Positions 46,094-58,267 of a stretch of 64,000 nucleotides of DNA are shown here, piece by piece. Every line of letters begins with the position of its first letter. Position 1 is the first letter of the stretch. The position numbers and the translations under genes are program-made. This DNA is from Lophium mytilinum (lineage: Eukaryota; Ascomycota; Dothideomycetes; Mytilinidiales; Mytilinidiaceae), in contig MU004184.1 of assembly GCA_010093605.1 (NCBI GenBank), forward strand, positions 577,897 through 641,896. Direction: 5' to 3'. The notes below the pieces were generated by a model. It saw nothing but the letters and a program-made list of their open reading frames with translations, searched no databases and was not told where the DNA came from.

Positions 46094-47227
46094 ATGTCGA
46101 AAACAGTACAGATCGAGTCGCCTGCACAGTTCAACGCGCTGTTGTCCTCATCCCGCGTCGTCGTCGTCGACTGTGAGTGCCACGAAGCCCCAGCGAACCC
46201 CTCCGTCGGAATACTGACCGTTTCTCGTGCAGTCTACGCCGACTGGTGTGGGCCATGCAAGGCCATAGCCCCGGTCTATGAGCAGCTATCCGCCCAGCTT
46301 TCGAGACCGAACATCGTCACCTTCACCAAGGTCAATACCGACACCCAGACGCAGATTGCGCAGAGCTATGGCATCACTGCGTGAGTCCCCCGCCACATTC
46401 TTGCGCCTGAGGCAGTGGCTTATCCTACTCTTACATCTAGTATGCCTACCTTCATGATCTTCAAGAATGGTCGCGAAGTCCAGAAGATCCGCGGTGCTCG
46501 TGCCAAGGAGCTGTCCGCAGCGGTGCAGATGCTGGCTGCTGAGGCGGATTCAGATGGCAACTCGGGAGGGTTCGGGGAAGCAAGCTCTAGTACGAGCGGG
46601 ACCTGGCGCGGTGCTGACCTACCACGCGGATATCACGATGTCTCCGACCAGGTCGATACTAGAGGGCTGGACCTCCTCAACTCGGATAGCGAACTAGGCG
46701 GAGTACGGGCACTCTTCGACGCGAGCGTACCGTCCTCAATAGGCAGTGGGAAAGGAAAGGGGAAGGCGAGTGGAGCTGAAGCAAAGTCAGACTGGGTGGA
46801 GAGCGACGTCGACGAGCAGCTCATGCTGTACATTCCCTTTCAGTCGATGTTGAAGGTGCATACAATCCACCTGACCTCACTACCACCGAAATCCGAGGAC
46901 GATGACGAGGACGATGAGGTGCCTATGCGGCCCAAGACGATCCACATATATTCGAACCGGGCACACAATCTCGGCTTCGAGGAAGCGGAAGACATTCCTT
47001 CAACACAGTCTATAACCCTAGCGCCTGGCGACTGGGATGAGAAAACCGGGACAGCGAAGGTCGAGCTTCGGTTTGTCAAGTTCCAGAACGTGACATCTTT
47101 GGTCATCTTCGTAGTCGACGGGGATGGCGAGGGTGAGAAGGTACGCTTGGACAGAGTTCGCATAATTGGCGAGTCTGGGGAGAAGAGAGATATGGGCAAG
47201 CTGGAGAAAATCGGCGATGATGCGTAG
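46094..47227 (+). CDS. Thioredoxin-PITH domain protein (TXNL1-like)
   Basis: Exons 46094-46172, 46233-46380 and 46441-47227 give 337 residues. Residues 1-105 are a thioredoxin domain with the intact active site FYADWCGPCKA and the cis-Pro loop MPTFMIF. After a Ser/Gly-rich linker, a PITH domain occupies about residues 165-325 (DEQLMLYIPFQSMLKVHTIH, RPKTIHIYSN, LRFVKFQNVTSLVIFV). TXNL1-type proteins are cytosolic/nuclear and associate with the 26S proteasome. Both active-site cysteines remain, so redox activity is expected. Introns of 60 nt keep phase. Confidence 0.93.
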
Positions 47228-48490
47228 TCGCTATTATCAGCCAGTACGGTAGTCGCCTCACGATGCTAATGGGAAATCTTGCGGGGCTCTGGTGTTCACA
47301 TGATTTGGCATGGATGGCGGGTCTCATTGACAGCTTAGATGGTTCCTAGATACTTACGACAGCCTTACGAGGCTCATGACAACCTCATGAAAGCATTTGA
47401 GAACCTTCCAGTGCTTCATATAGTATTGTTCTCAATGTCGAACTAATCACAGGCTCTTAACAGTAACCCTTTTCCAACAGGGTTACTCGAGTCCGTGAAA
47501 ACCCGAATACATGGGCCTCTATAGGCTACTTGCTGCAGATGGAATCTACAATGTGCTTCTCCTAGGCGTTGAAAGTCGAGTTTTGAGTGTGAACCGTTTT
47601 ACGTGGATTCATTCAAGGTCATCCGTTCTATCAAATTGAAATAAACAGTTATTCACTGACAGTGTGAATGGGAGGATCTGCCAGGGCCTTGCAGCTAAGT
47701 ATCCTTGGATATCTGACATTTGTGTGAGGTCAGTAGAAGCACTGTAAGAAGGACAGAGGCCATAGGTGTCTACCAAGGATAGCGTTACTCGTACACCCCC
47801 TTTTCACTACACGTACGCCTCCCACTCGTCTGATCTTCTGATTGCTTGAGAAAGGTCCTTTGAAACCTCCAATTCGCTTGCTTACAGCCGTCACTCATTC
47901 ATTCTAAATGCTCTCTTTTAGTGCGGCGCGGTTATAAACAATCACATCCTTATCTTCATCCTCCATAATAAATTCACTGGGGCTTAGTTGTGAGGAGCTT
48001 TTACGTTAAATCGCGGCCTGTAAGGCCCGAGATGCTGAGTGTGATGTAGAGGTTGAGGGCTATGTGGATCAGGCGGCGATGGAAGCGGGGGCGGTGATAG
48101 AGGAGCGTCAGGCTTTATGCGAACGAGGCGTAACAGGGTGAAGTTTTGATACGTTTGGCATGCTTATAGGTACATAGATATACAGGTAGCAATGCAGCAG
48201 TCTATATGCAGCGACAGGAAATGGATAGAATGCATCGTAAAATAGAGAGGATGTACAGCCTTGCCATCATGTACAGCATCACTTATGCATACACGTGGGA
48301 ATAGAGCTCCGGACGAAGCTTCGAGCTGTTCTGGCTGATCAGAAGATAGACGAAAGTGGGTGTACGTGTAGTGAAAAGAAGGTTTACGTGTAGCAAAGAT
48401 GCGGTGTACGAGTAGCGCTCCCCTTTGCCAATTGTTCAGGGATAGAATACAGATGTGATAGATCATTCAAAGCGCGCTGATATCCGACCT
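47228..48490. other. 1.3-kb intergenic region
   Basis: Between the thioredoxin-PITH gene and the phosphotransferase pseudogene. Moderately AT-rich; no ORF, RNA or repeat recognised. Confidence 0.5.
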
Positions 48491-50343
48491 CTATACATCA
48501 CCTCCCTCCCCAAACGGCCAGAGTTTTCTAACACGATTTTCACTGCCTCTGTTTTCCCTAACACTCTCTGCCCATTGGCTGAAAAGTATCTTGTGCTGCT
48601 TTTTCGCGTCCTCCCAATTATCGGCAGGGACCCATCCATCCGATTCCGCTTCTAGGGCGCGTTTGAGAAATATCTTCATCTGCTGAACCGCTTCAAAGTC
48701 CTCATATTGCTTTGCGTGCTCGGCGAGTTCATCTGGAGTGGGCTGATATGGACAACGACCATCAAGGCCGAGGTCAGTCCAGCGCTAAGAGAGCTCAATG
48801 AGTTCTTGCCGTAAGGCTGCGGCGCTGTCTCTCCAGGACGCGTCGCAGTAGCGGAATGGCCTAAGCAGCGTTTGGTCCATTTTCCTGGCATCGTGGAGTT
48901 TTCGCATTTTCCCTAGCATCATGACTTCGAATGTGGTCCTGCATATCAGGACGTCTTTCTCATGGTTCTTCCTTGCTGATTCTTCTTCTTAGGATTCTGC
49001 TGGTGTTCCCTTAGATCTATCCGACATTAGCTTCTCTAAAATTAGGGCATCGGCAGCAGGGTCCTCAGCCAGATCAGGCGTCTCATTCGCGTAAGCGAAT
49101 AAGGGTTCAATACTTGTGGATTGCCTATCAATAACTGCAGTGATTTTAGAAGAATCGTTATCATCAACGAAAATATTCCTCTTACGAAGATCATGGTGAA
49201 GCAGCATTAAGGAGGCAACCTGTTAGATGAGTGGACTCTTGGCTAGTTCTTTAATTGTCTCCTTGCTAATGTTCAGAAGACGGAGGTGTTCCTGGACAGG
49301 CCCGCGATAAGGTAGCTCTTCCTCAGGACTGTCGGTCTTTGGAATTCGCGAGAAGCCGGCATCAATCAGAGCAGAGCAATATGATTGCAGGTCATTCCCT
49401 AAAAGAAGAAGATTGTTAGTGCTGCTGATACTGGCAGATAGAAGCAGATCACTTACATGGCCCTCTGTTAGGAGGTCTCTCTTCATAGAACCGAGGCTCT
49501 CCGGGACTACAGTTCCAGAATTAGGTACCGCAATGAGGTCCGATGCAGAAGCCTTCGGTAAACCCAATCTTCAACTTTGGATTTATAGGCGCGTCGGCGA
49601 GATATAGACTTCCGTACGCTGGGAACGGAGGGTTTGCCATCTCAACTACTATTGAGGCGACTTTTTTAACGCAGAGCATATGCTGATGAGGATTCATAGA
49701 TAGCCATTTGTTGTGTAGCTGGACTCCAGGGGCGTGCTCCATTATGATATACTCAGTACCAATAGCACTGTCGTCATCGCTCCAGTCGAGCACTTTTGGG
49801 ACAGGTATCTTGGTAAATGAACGTACTAGAGAGTTTATAAGCTGATTGGTAGCATTAGCTTCAAATGATTTCACTATACCGTAAGCCATCGTTGCTACTT
49901 CAGAGTTTATGGTCAATCTTCGCGGGCCTGCAATATGATAGGGCACTCTCGCGACAACGCGGGCGCCATTGTCCAGTGACAAAATGAAGACTCTGTTGAA
50001 TCCGCCCTCCTTCTTTTCATATTGCAACACTTATGTTGCGCCTGCGGATACACTCATAACTTTTCTGCAGAGCGCAGCAAAGTCGAACTTGACATAACGC
50101 GCTTCACGTTGCAGCTTGTCATTCTTTAGCCACCGCCCGGTGGTATAAGAAAAAGGATCTGCCACTATGGTGATACGAGTCAGCTCGATTTTTATTGTCG
50201 TGGATATTGCACTTACAATCTATGGGTTGCTGTGTAGTTCCTGTCAACAAGGCTATATGCAGAGCTCTGCTAGCTATTGCTGATAGCTGTTCCGTCTGAC
50301 TCACACGTTTCGGTCGACATAGTTGTCGGAAACGCACTAGTAT
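48491..50343 (-). pseudogene. Aminoglycoside-phosphotransferase/kinase-like (APH) family pseudogene
   Basis: A full-length fungal APH-family protein can be traced: QLCRPKRVSQTEQL, then (after an intron, 50216-50165) YTTGRWLKND, KKEGGFNRVFILSLDNGARV, GTEYIIMEHAPGVQLHNKW, the catalytic loop LHHDLRKRNIFV with the HxD...N pattern, and the C-terminal TPDELAEHAKQYEDFEAVQ and RKLWPFG. Five in-frame stops interrupt it: 50031-50033, 49521-49523, 49223-49225, 48989-48991 and 48785-48787. There is no frameshift, both introns keep their splice sites, and the expected ATG reads ATA (50341-50343). Each stop is explained by one C-to-T change (CAA or CAG to TAA/TAG), the last clearly replacing Gln in LIELSQRW. 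Intact relatives are often mitochondrial/Altered-inheritance-type proteins; no product is expected here. Confidence 0.85.
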
Positions 50344-53300
50344 AGCTTCAGAATAGGGGAAGGGGGTGTTGGAACTGCAGAAACTGAAATATGTGTTGTC
50401 CTCTTGGAGCGTAGTCAGCTCAGGGCCTCCTATTGGCTAGAGACTGTCAGGGTCCATGCTGAGTCAGCACACAATCGCTTCTAGGTTTTCACCTCGAAGC
50501 CAGACCTCTCTCCCTCCTCAAGGCCCATGATGAAGCGATGCGCAAGCGTCGACAATAAAATAGGAAGAGGATGACTTGGCAAATGCTGGGGCTGATCTTA
50601 ACTGACACCTTTCTGAGGCCCGTATGCACCGTTGTCGTGCACGATTTTCCTACTCTCTCCGAACTGCAGGCGGCCAGACAAGCATGCGAGATGGTTTGTT
50701 GAGCTTCTGCAAAGACTCTTCTATCAATCATGAGCACCACTCACGCTTTCTACATTTGCTCGCTACAGTTAGGAGTTTGTTTTCCAACATAACTGTTCTT
50801 CTTGTCTCTCTTTTCGTTTGGTCCAATATCCTGAAGGGTTTTCAAGTCAATGTCCATCAAACTCAGATACATAGCATATCATTATCGACACCGTTGTTTG
50901 ATCAGTGGTACTCCGAGGCACTTATTTGGTCGACCTAACACATGATATGTCCACCTCCTCTGAATCATCGTCACATCGTCCTCTGAAATCAGAACCCTAG
51001 CTGGCAACGTGTAGCATTTCCCGCGTCTCTGCCACTTACGCAGCCTGAAGGCGATATCGACATTGTCAAGGATACCCTAGAGTGTCAACTGCAGTTCCAG
51101 CGCCACACGTCACACAAACAGTTTCTGTACTCTTCGGGATTATTCCCTGTTCACGGACCGGAACGGACGCACGCAATTTTCGATCGAAATCCTGATTATG
51201 GTGTCACCAATATGCGACATACAGGCAGACCTTGACTCGATTGGCTTGACTGGGCAGATGTTCGACCCGACGACCGGCTTCAGTTCTCCCCCAACGCTTC
51301 TATTTTCGGTCATGCAACTCACAGTTCTCTAGTCGCCATCGAGACATTCCATGCAGGCCCTGTTTCAGCTGCACTTGGCTCGTCACCGTCCTTCCACGTG
51401 AATGTCTAGAGTCATTAGTCTACCGAACTACCTCAATAGATAAGCTTGTAGGCTTGAGGCTGAGAGTTAGCATAAAGCTCGCCCAGAACAGCCCAGGTTG
51501 CAAAGACGGTTCACGTGTCTGTTTCCGACCTCTGGTTCGCTCGCTCTATCTATCTGCTTACACAGTACGGAGAGGTCTCCTAGTTGCTACTATCAAATTC
51601 TTCCGGAGATCCTTTCGAGGTTGTGCATGCTCGACTCGATCGACGCTGCCGACGCTAAAGGATCTTGAGTCCATGGCTTTCTCTAAATGAGACTTACACA
51701 GCACGGGGCAAAGGCTAATGGTGGATGACATTTCGAATCGCCAATGGTGCCGTGCCGTCTTGGTGTACCAAAGGTTGGATAGGAGCGGCCTCCACAGCCA
51801 TGACGCGAAATGCCAAAGTTGGGAGCTAGCGGGCCAGGCACGAGGTGGGCTCAACGGCACGAGGTGGGCTCAACGACACATCATCGGCTCTTGGGCGGCA
51901 TGCGGAAGGCCCAAGATTTGACATGATGTGGGGAAGAGACTAACGGCGGGACCTGATAAGAAGGACCATGACCCGAGATACCTACCCTCGGGAGAATTGT
52001 CTCCACATGGCATGAATCGAAATCTCCTTCTGGACCAGGGGCTGGGATACAGCTCCACAATTCCTAGACCCTTGCCCGCGAGGACTCGGACGGTCAGGGC
52101 TTGTGGAACCCTGAGCTTCCTATTCGAGCGGATTACCCAGCTAGCTTCCAGGATGGGGCAAGGTCCACCAAGCGAAGTTTGCAAGAGATTATGCTCGACG
52201 CTCTGAAGAGGCAAAGTCGCCGCGTATCCTGCCGGCGTCGCAGTCGGTAAAGAAGAACCCTGAGGATCGCGCGGAGTCGGGTTTCATCACCCTTCAGATG
52301 GGTTTCTCACAAGGCTGAAAAGCAGAAATCAGGCGGTGGTGAACTGACCTGTCGAGCCACTCCTCGAAGCCCTCTAGTGGCCATCTTAAGACGAACGGCA
52401 TGCCGTGTGCTTGCCGTGTGCCTGCGTGTGCCTTTCCTTTGAATGCATCACCATTCATGGGCCGAGTCAAGGCTTGAGTCGAGCGTGGTCGACGCCAACG
52501 AAGTGGAGATGTCGAGTTGGCCGCGGCCTGCCGGATGTTGATTGCCCCAGTCTTCGAAGAGGCCGTGGAAGATCGGAAGGCCTTCTACGCAATCTCCAGC
52601 GATCTCACGGAGGAAAAAGCGTGACGAAGCAGGCCTGGCTCAAGCCACGGCCCACAACACACTTCCCCGGGCGCCGACTGTCTGGCATGCCACGCCAGGC
52701 GCAACACTAAGGCGGAACGCAGGGGGGTAACCTTCCGCGATCGCCTCTTGACTTGAGTCGCAAGAGAAGAGGCCAGGCCGGTCAAGCGTGGTGGAATTTG
52801 CGGAGCTGGCGGAGCTGGAGGTGCTGCTGGAAGCGTCTCGCGATACTCTTCACCGTCGAAAAGTGTCGCGTAGGACGAAACACTGGTTCTCTCTGTACCT
52901 GCATATGTTCCTGCATTAGCTGACAAGCAGATTTGTGGACTGACCACAGTTTGTGCAGATGTGGGGTGCTCCCTCTGCTGCCATTGGCTCTGTTCGACAA
53001 GCGTGCGTCTGTCTCTGGTCGCCCAGTCGGTCGGCCTCGGCGTTGTTCTTCTGGAACCTTGGAAGGTCGCAGGCTTGCTCACGGACTCGCTCGCCAGCCG
53101 GGGAATGGGATGCGTGGGCGTAACGCAGACTGTGCAGAGGCCCTTGACGGCGGCGTGCATTGATGAAGCGCCAGTGCGCTTCATTTTATCATTTTATGAA
53201 TCGTGTCCTCGAGGCAAAAGCGGCGAGACGCCAGGCCCGAAAGGAGCGTGCTAGCCGGTCTCAGGATGCAATGCAGCTGGGTGTGGTCGCCACTGTTGCC

Positions 53301-54902
53301 TCTGCCGCCCAAAATAGCAACGCGGGATGGTTATGTCGGCCTGCATGGACGGTGGAACATAACTCCCAACACGGTGCACAGCGAGCGACGACGTTGTGGT
53401 GCCACACCAGACCCGTTCTCAGGCCTCGTGCTGACGGGAGCGATAAATCAATCACTGCCGCCGTATCGATAGAGCGATACACACCCGACCCGCCTTTTCG
53501 AGCCTCCATGTCCGCCGTGCGGTCTGGAGAGTGCTTCATGGCGAGGAGAAGTTGAAACACTCGCTTCCATGTCTCGAGCTGAACCACGGTCGACGGGAAA
53601 CATATGACCACTCACGACTGTCTCTCCCCCACCATAAAGAACTTGTCATCGCCGCTGCGTCTCACCATCCATGCGGTCGACAGAGCGGTCGCCCATGACA
53701 TCGTTCCCCACATGAAGCAGAGGCGAGTCGCCGGCCGAGCAAATCACCAGCGTGCCCCGAGGGCGCCTCGCTTCTTGGGAGAGTCTTGAAGAGCAGTTCC
53801 TGCATCTCATGCAGGTCTCGTTGATCGCACCACGCCGCCACTGCTGCAGGATCACCGCCGACGCACGAGACTGAGCTGACTTGCGAGCCGGCGTGTCGAG
53901 TCTCGCCATGTCGCCCACTCACGGCCTCCGAGACGGTCTGCGAATGAGAATGCCGCAGGCCGGAGGATTCCCATTCGCTGAGGCGTGGGCGAAAGGTGAG
54001 TCTTGGGGAGTGATTGAGTGTGACAGCCACCTGCACTTAGCAACGGCAGCGCGATACGGCGGGCCAGAGGCCTATCGATACCCATCCCACATGCCCACAC
54101 ACACACCCACATGCGCGCGGGTTTTCTCAAGAAGAAAAGTCTCACAGTGGCCACCGTCGGGCCGCCACACAGGGACCGGGCCTGTCCTGTTGACGGCAAC
54201 ATATCGATTGTCCAATAATCTGGGGCGCTGGGAAGATGCCAGGAGGGCTGTATCGCACCGTCATAGGCTGATGCGGAGCTGGACCCGGCAGCCGTTGGCA
54301 CAGGCTGAATGGCGAGGCAGCGAGCTGCTCCCGCTTCCGCACGAGGGACGCTCTGTATCACACATTACGGCGCCCAGGCCGTGTGGTTGGCTTGCAGAAC
54401 TGCCCAAACGAAGTGCACGACGGCCAGTGCAGCCAGCGATTCGTTGCGTGCAGGCAGCACACGGCGGTGGACTGGAGGGCAGCGGGCCTGTGGCAGCGGC
54501 CGAGGGCGTGAAACCACGCCGGGATGCAGCGTCACCTCTTGCTCGCAACCCACAGCGCTAGCCCGCGGCGACCAGTTGTGCAGAGGCACTAGAGTTTCAT
54601 GGAGTTGTGCGTGTCCCGAAGGGTGCGAAGGGTGTATCGGTGGTGAGAGACGTGCAGGCTTGGCCTAAAGTTAGAGCACAAAGTAATGCCGCGTGGACGG
54701 CCTTGCCGCTTTACAGGCGAAGCTGAAGCCAGTCGGGGCGTCGACGACTCGCGCGATAGTCTGGCGCAGGGGTCGTATGCAGGCAGAGTGCTGCGCCTTT
54801 CGCCGTTCCCGAGGGCCCTCCCACCGCCGTAGTTTAAGCCAATTCCCGCGCTGTTGCTCAGGCACAGGTCATCTTTACTTCTTTCGAATGTGCCACTAGC
54901 TT
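50344..54902. other. 4.6-kb gene-free region upstream of the zinc-finger regulator
   Basis: GC-rich to neutral sequence with many open frames on both strands, up to 226 codons, but none with conserved-looking protein, consistent codon use or splice logic. Contains a 19-bp tandem duplication (51838-51875), a TGCCGTGTGC-type short repeat near 52400-52430 and scattered AGGGG words (for example 54768-54772). Probably long regulatory DNA and/or non-coding transcription. Confidence 0.5.
51838..51875. repeat. 19-bp exact tandem duplication
   Basis: GCACGAGGTGGGCTCAACG occurs at 51838-51856 and again at 51857-51875. Recent replication-slippage duplication in non-coding DNA. Confidence 0.9.
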
Positions 54903-55105
54903 AATCGTTGTCTCGTCTCTCGCTGATCTGGGCTTTTACTTATCCCGCCCGTGTCCCATCACTCGTTCCATTTCCTTGCTCCAGGTTTATCAACCGTCGT
55001 CACTCGTCTTTCTCTTTCCCCATCTACTCTTTTTGTGCTTCATCTTCTCTTTTGGATATCTCTCGTGCTGTTCTTTGTGCAACAGCTTCGACAGTATCCG
55101 GCCCT
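54903..55105 (+). promoter_or_regulatory. Pyrimidine-rich promoter/leader tract
   Basis: About 200 bp dominated by C and T on the + strand, 350-550 bp before the zinc-finger regulator start. Such tracts commonly mark transcription start regions in filamentous fungi. Confidence 0.5.
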
Positions 55106-55129
55106 TCCTTAGCCTCCAACCGAGCGCCC

Positions 55130-55153
55130 ATGATCCTCGAATCCTCTCAGTAA
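55130..55153 (+). promoter_or_regulatory. Upstream ORF in the zinc-finger regulator leader
   Basis: ATG to TAA, seven codons, about 300 nt before the main ATG and after the CT-rich tract, so probably within the mRNA leader. A candidate 5'-UTR intron (GTGAGT at about 55373 to TCAAG before 55431) lies between it and the main start. Confidence 0.45.
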
Positions 55154-55450
55154 ATACCTAGTAGACAGCATCGATTCGTCCTTGCTGTTGTCCTGTCGCT
55201 CACTGCAGCCTTTCCACTTGTATCCGTCCTCCCGTCCAGCTACTCGGTCTGCTATACCGCCTGTAACCTTAATTCAAACTCGAAACCTTTCCGATCTCGC
55301 TCTCGAACGCCTTCGGAGTCACATCGAACCACTGTAGATTACTACTAACCACCTGTCTCAACAACGAAACTGTGAGTGATCTGGATCATCGACGTCGTGC
55401 GTGGAATGCTGGTGCTGACATTCCGATCAAGAACACCAACATCATACGCA

Positions 55451-57337
55451 ATGGACGGCACATACCCAATGCACCCTTCGCAGGCCATGAGCCAGTCGCC
55501 ATTCTTCTATTATAACCCGGATCCGAGTCCAGAGACCCGTCAGCACGGCCATTTCACCCCACACCCGAACGGCCTGCCAAACACACCTTACCAGCAGTGC
55601 CACGACGGCTACTACCAGCCCAACATGGTCTTCACGCGCCCATCGTCATCGGATTCGCAGAACTCCTATGCTCAGAGGACTGCATACGTTCCTCAGTCGC
55701 TCATAACACCCGTAGCATCGCCTCAGCCAATGTACCAGAAGCCCACGATTCTGATCCAGCAAGACTCGCCGTACCTGCATCCCTTGGACACCAACTTCTC
55801 GGACATGCGCTTCGCACCTGCAACACCACCATTGTCGTCGTCTGGCAGTGCCATCAGCAGCCCGCCATCGACTTGCGACATTCTGCCGACGCCGGTCAAC
55901 GGCACGTTCTTCCAGAGTGAGGGCCTAGAGGGTGTGAAGATGGGATGTGAGGAGGAGGTTTTCTCCGAGATCCTTGCGGGTGGTGACTGGACCCGATCTG
56001 CCTCGCCGCCAATGACACCAGGTGTGTATTTTTAATATCCACATTAGTTTTCGACCGCATTGTAGCCCGTGGGCGTGTTTGATGCGTCGACCACGGGTGC
56101 GGTGGAGTTTGTGGCTATTTGTTTGTGGTTCGTTTGCTGATTCGACCCAGTGTACCTGCAAAATCCGTCGGCCACGTGCGCGGGCCAAGGCTCCTATCTT
56201 CTATCAGCCGCATCGTGCCCATCGCTCTCGCCTTCGCCATCACCAATCCCCCGATCCGCGTGCGACACCGAGAATAACTTCTGCGACCCCCGCAACCTCA
56301 CCGTCTCGTCGAGTTCGGCTAACTTCGCCTGTCTGCCAACGCTCTGCTCCGGTGACGACGAAGAGCACAAGCTCATCCTTACGGGTGACTCCAAGCCATC
56401 GCCTAACGAGCTAGCCGCATCGTCAAGCTTCGCCGATCTCTCCACCGGCCTGCCCACTTTTGAGCCTCTCTTCGAGCTCGACTCTGAAGACGACTTCACC
56501 GGTCTCGTGCAGTTCCCGGCCTCGGAGAACGTTCACTTCCACAGCAACAAGCGCCAGCGCACCGAGCTACTCCCGCTCCCCGAAGACGACGGCCTAGTGA
56601 GCGAAGCTAGTTTCACCGATTTCGAGGACGACTTCGCTGTCAGCGGCCTGCTCACTCCCTGTGACACCGACTCTTTCTCCTCCGACGAGATGACGCTGAA
56701 CGCTGCCAACCACAGGCACATGAAGTATGACGACGACGAGGATAGCGAGTCTGAGTCGGATTACCAGGGCGATGCGCATACGTCCCATGGCAACGGCACC
56801 AAGTCGCAGTCTGGGTCTGGCCAGCAACAATCTTCCGGCCAGGGCAGCTCTGAGAACGCCATCGCTTCCAGCTCCGACGACGGTGCCCGCACTCCCCCCA
56901 CTTCGGCCCCTACTAGCCGACGTGGTCGCAAGCAGTCGTTGACCGAAGACCCATCCAAGACTTTCGTATGCACTCTCTGCTCGCGTCGCTTCCGCCGTCA
57001 GGAACACCTTAAGCGTCACTACCGATCGCTCCACACTCACGACAAGCCCTTCGAGTGCACCGACTGCGGCAAGAAGTTCTCTCGCAGTGACAACCTCTCC
57101 CAGCATCAACGCACTCACGGCACTGGCGCAGTCGTCATGGGTGTACTGGATGACGCAGAGCTACGCAGGCAGAAGGAAGAGTCGTATGACAGCCAAGATC
57201 CCGGCATGCTCGGAGCCATCCTGTACAGCGCGGCCGCTGCCGTGTCGAGTAGCAGTGGCTCGGAGTCCTATTCTGATATGGATCGTAGCCCCTCGGGCTC
57301 TGACAAGAAGTACCGCAAGAGGAAGCGGGATGAGTAG
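55451..57337 (+). CDS. MSN2: C2H2 zinc-finger stress regulator (Msn2/Seb1 type)
   Basis: Exons 55451-56021 and 56151-57337 (129-nt intron, phase 1) give 585 residues. The two adjacent C2H2 fingers near the C-terminus, [22 protein letters not shown] and [21 protein letters not shown] (residues about 460-515), match Msn2/Msn4 and filamentous Seb1, which bind AGGGG stress-response elements. The N-terminal 450 residues are Ser/Pro/Gln-rich activation-type sequence with acidic patches; SKTFVCTLC precedes the fingers and the tail ends [10 protein letters not shown], a likely nuclear signal. I chose the ATG at 55451; two in-frame ATGs upstream fall inside a probable 5'-UTR intron. Expected role: general stress transcription with nuclear shuttling under PKA control. 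Confidence 0.88.
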
Positions 57338-58267
57338 ATGAACTTCAGGTTCACTTGTGTAAAACTTCTCCTTTCTCTCGAACAGACGATGGTCTCGCAT
57401 GACCTTGTCTTGGTTCTTTTTTACGATCAAACATGAACTATTCTCCCTCGATGGAGATTCTAATGTCAGGCGATCTTCGTCTACTTGATGTCGTAACGTT
57501 GGGGCGGCAAAGGTAGAGGGGTTAAATTGGTTGGCGGTGGGAATCACCGGCGCGGAGTATCCCTTTTCTCGAAAAAGTCCCTCACTTCACTACCCTTTCT
57601 TTGTGTATCTTACTTGCGCTTTTGCTCTTTCTGCTTCGCACATCTCGCATCAGCGTCTTGTGGGCATTTGTGCATGTGTTTGAATAATTCCAGCGTTGCT
57701 TTTGGTGTTGCTTTTGCAGGACGGCATATGGAGGGAATGGGGGTGACATGGAAGGGGTAGAATTTGGTGTTTATCGTGCTGGAATTATTTGGGTCTTGAC
57801 ATAGCTTCGCGTCGGCGGCTCGTCAATTCGCTTTGCCTTCCTACTTTCGTTGTAATTCTGCTGCGGATTATGGGCTTTGCCTTTTCAAGCCGCGAGCTGC
57901 AATTCTGGCAATTTTCTCTTCAAACTCCTGTATTTCTTCTTTTTTGCTCTGTCTGCTTTGATGTGGTTTAGTGTGCTGGCACATTGCATCATCTTTGAAC
58001 TTATTAGTTCGATACAAAATTGCGTAACACTATAATCATCAATGGCCTTTATCATCCTGCTTAATATGTATGCCCGTGTACTCACGTGAATGCTGCCTTT
58101 CCAAATCTTCCCTCATCTCACACGTCTTCTCTTTTTTCAAGACTGTCTTTGCAACTGTGTCCCGTTGCCAACTGCTGCTTGAAATCCTTTCCATTATCGC
58201 GTTACTTGGGAATTGGATGGCCAGGAGAGCATATAATGCGCAGAGTCCGCAGAAGTCGAATCATATA
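57338..58267. other. Convergent intergenic region
   Basis: 930 bp, T-rich on the + strand, between the zinc-finger regulator and the HET gene. Probably a long 3' UTR; no gene recognised. Confidence 0.5.

Noticed and set aside
52585-53184. 199-codon minus-strand ORF in the 5-kb gap
   Set aside because: Composition is Arg/Pro/Thr/Ser-rich without any recognisable block, and overlapping frames on the other strand are equally open; typical of random GC-rich DNA.
53881-54561. 226-codon plus-strand ORF in the 5-kb gap
   Set aside because: No domain, no conserved-looking segments, and several competing open frames in the same place.
54768-54772. AGGGG as evidence of Msn2 autoregulation
   Set aside because: A 5-bp word is expected by chance in several kilobases; no cluster close to the start.
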